Source: a virus. From it: a stretch of DNA of 51,867 bases. The translations under genes and the position numbers were made by a program. Below the pieces are notes generated by a model. It ran no database searches. It saw nothing but the letters and a program-made list of their open reading frames with translations, and was not told the origin of the DNA. The DNA lies in IMG/VR virus record IMGVR_UViG_3300028769_000012, positions 1 to 51,867 of that record; one strand, 5' to 3'. How positions within the stretch are numbered: the first letter of the stretch is position 1; every line of letters starts with the position of its first letter. Of the stretch, positions 51,867-51,867 are shown piece after piece.

Positions 51867-51867
51867 A

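Noticed and set aside
1-51867. CRISPR array, insertion sequence, attachment site or integrase
   Set aside because: No regularly spaced repeats, transposase or integrase motifs were seen; the only mobile genes are the two homing endonucleases.

Overview
The window looks like part of the genome of a crAss-like phage (Crassvirales-type podovirus) infecting a member of the Bacteroidota. The reasons are an AT-rich sequence, TAnnTTTG promoter motifs of the Bacteroidota type, a compact replication and nucleotide module on one strand, and a convergent block of giant late genes on the other that includes a single-chain RNA polymerase with a DFDID motif. The affiliation is inferred from gene content and order; no database search was possible.

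Positions 1-15486 (+ strand) form a tightly packed early module of about 30 genes, most overlapping or separated by a few bases. It encodes two PD-(D/E)XK nucleases, a BCS1-like AAA+ ATPase, two metallophosphoesterases, dUTPase, a WGR-type ATP-dependent DNA ligase, a thioredoxin, a phage-type ThyX, a dATP/dGTP diphosphohydrolase-like protein, small zinc-binding proteins and many small acidic hypotheticals. Apart from one inserted homing endonuclease gene, this region reads cleanly in the standard code. A 19-bp hairpin terminator ends it at 15509-15556. A tail-lysozyme gene (15621-16328) follows with its own promoter, and a bidirectional terminator (16335-16372) separates it from the convergent late block.

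Positions 16371-51866 (- strand) are late genes. Read with the standard code they appear shattered. Read with TGA as tryptophan (translation table 4) every fragment joins in frame, giving 12 genes that all end in TAA. Six are large: 1556, 1022, 2984, 2815, 617 and 1302 residues. The 2984-residue protein carries the RNA polymerase DFDID motif, the 2815-residue protein contains a complete-looking SF1 helicase, and the 1022-residue protein carries an HEILH zinc-peptidase motif. Upstream of them lie a DUF192 protein, small packaging-type proteins, a second homing endonuclease (HNH) and, at the window edge, a large tail or neck structural protein. In crAss-like phages the proteins in this position are virion cargo delivered with the DNA.

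TGA therefore appears to be stop in early genes and Trp in late genes, in the lysin and in both homing endonucleases. The lysin, GIY-YIG and HNH reading frames carry TGA exactly where their families have a conserved Trp (AQW, KYGW, RKWG), which supports the Trp assignment. No tRNA gene was found, so a suppressor tRNA(UCA) would have to lie elsewhere. Of 31 complete early genes only one ends in TGA, and it has an in-frame TAG three codons later.
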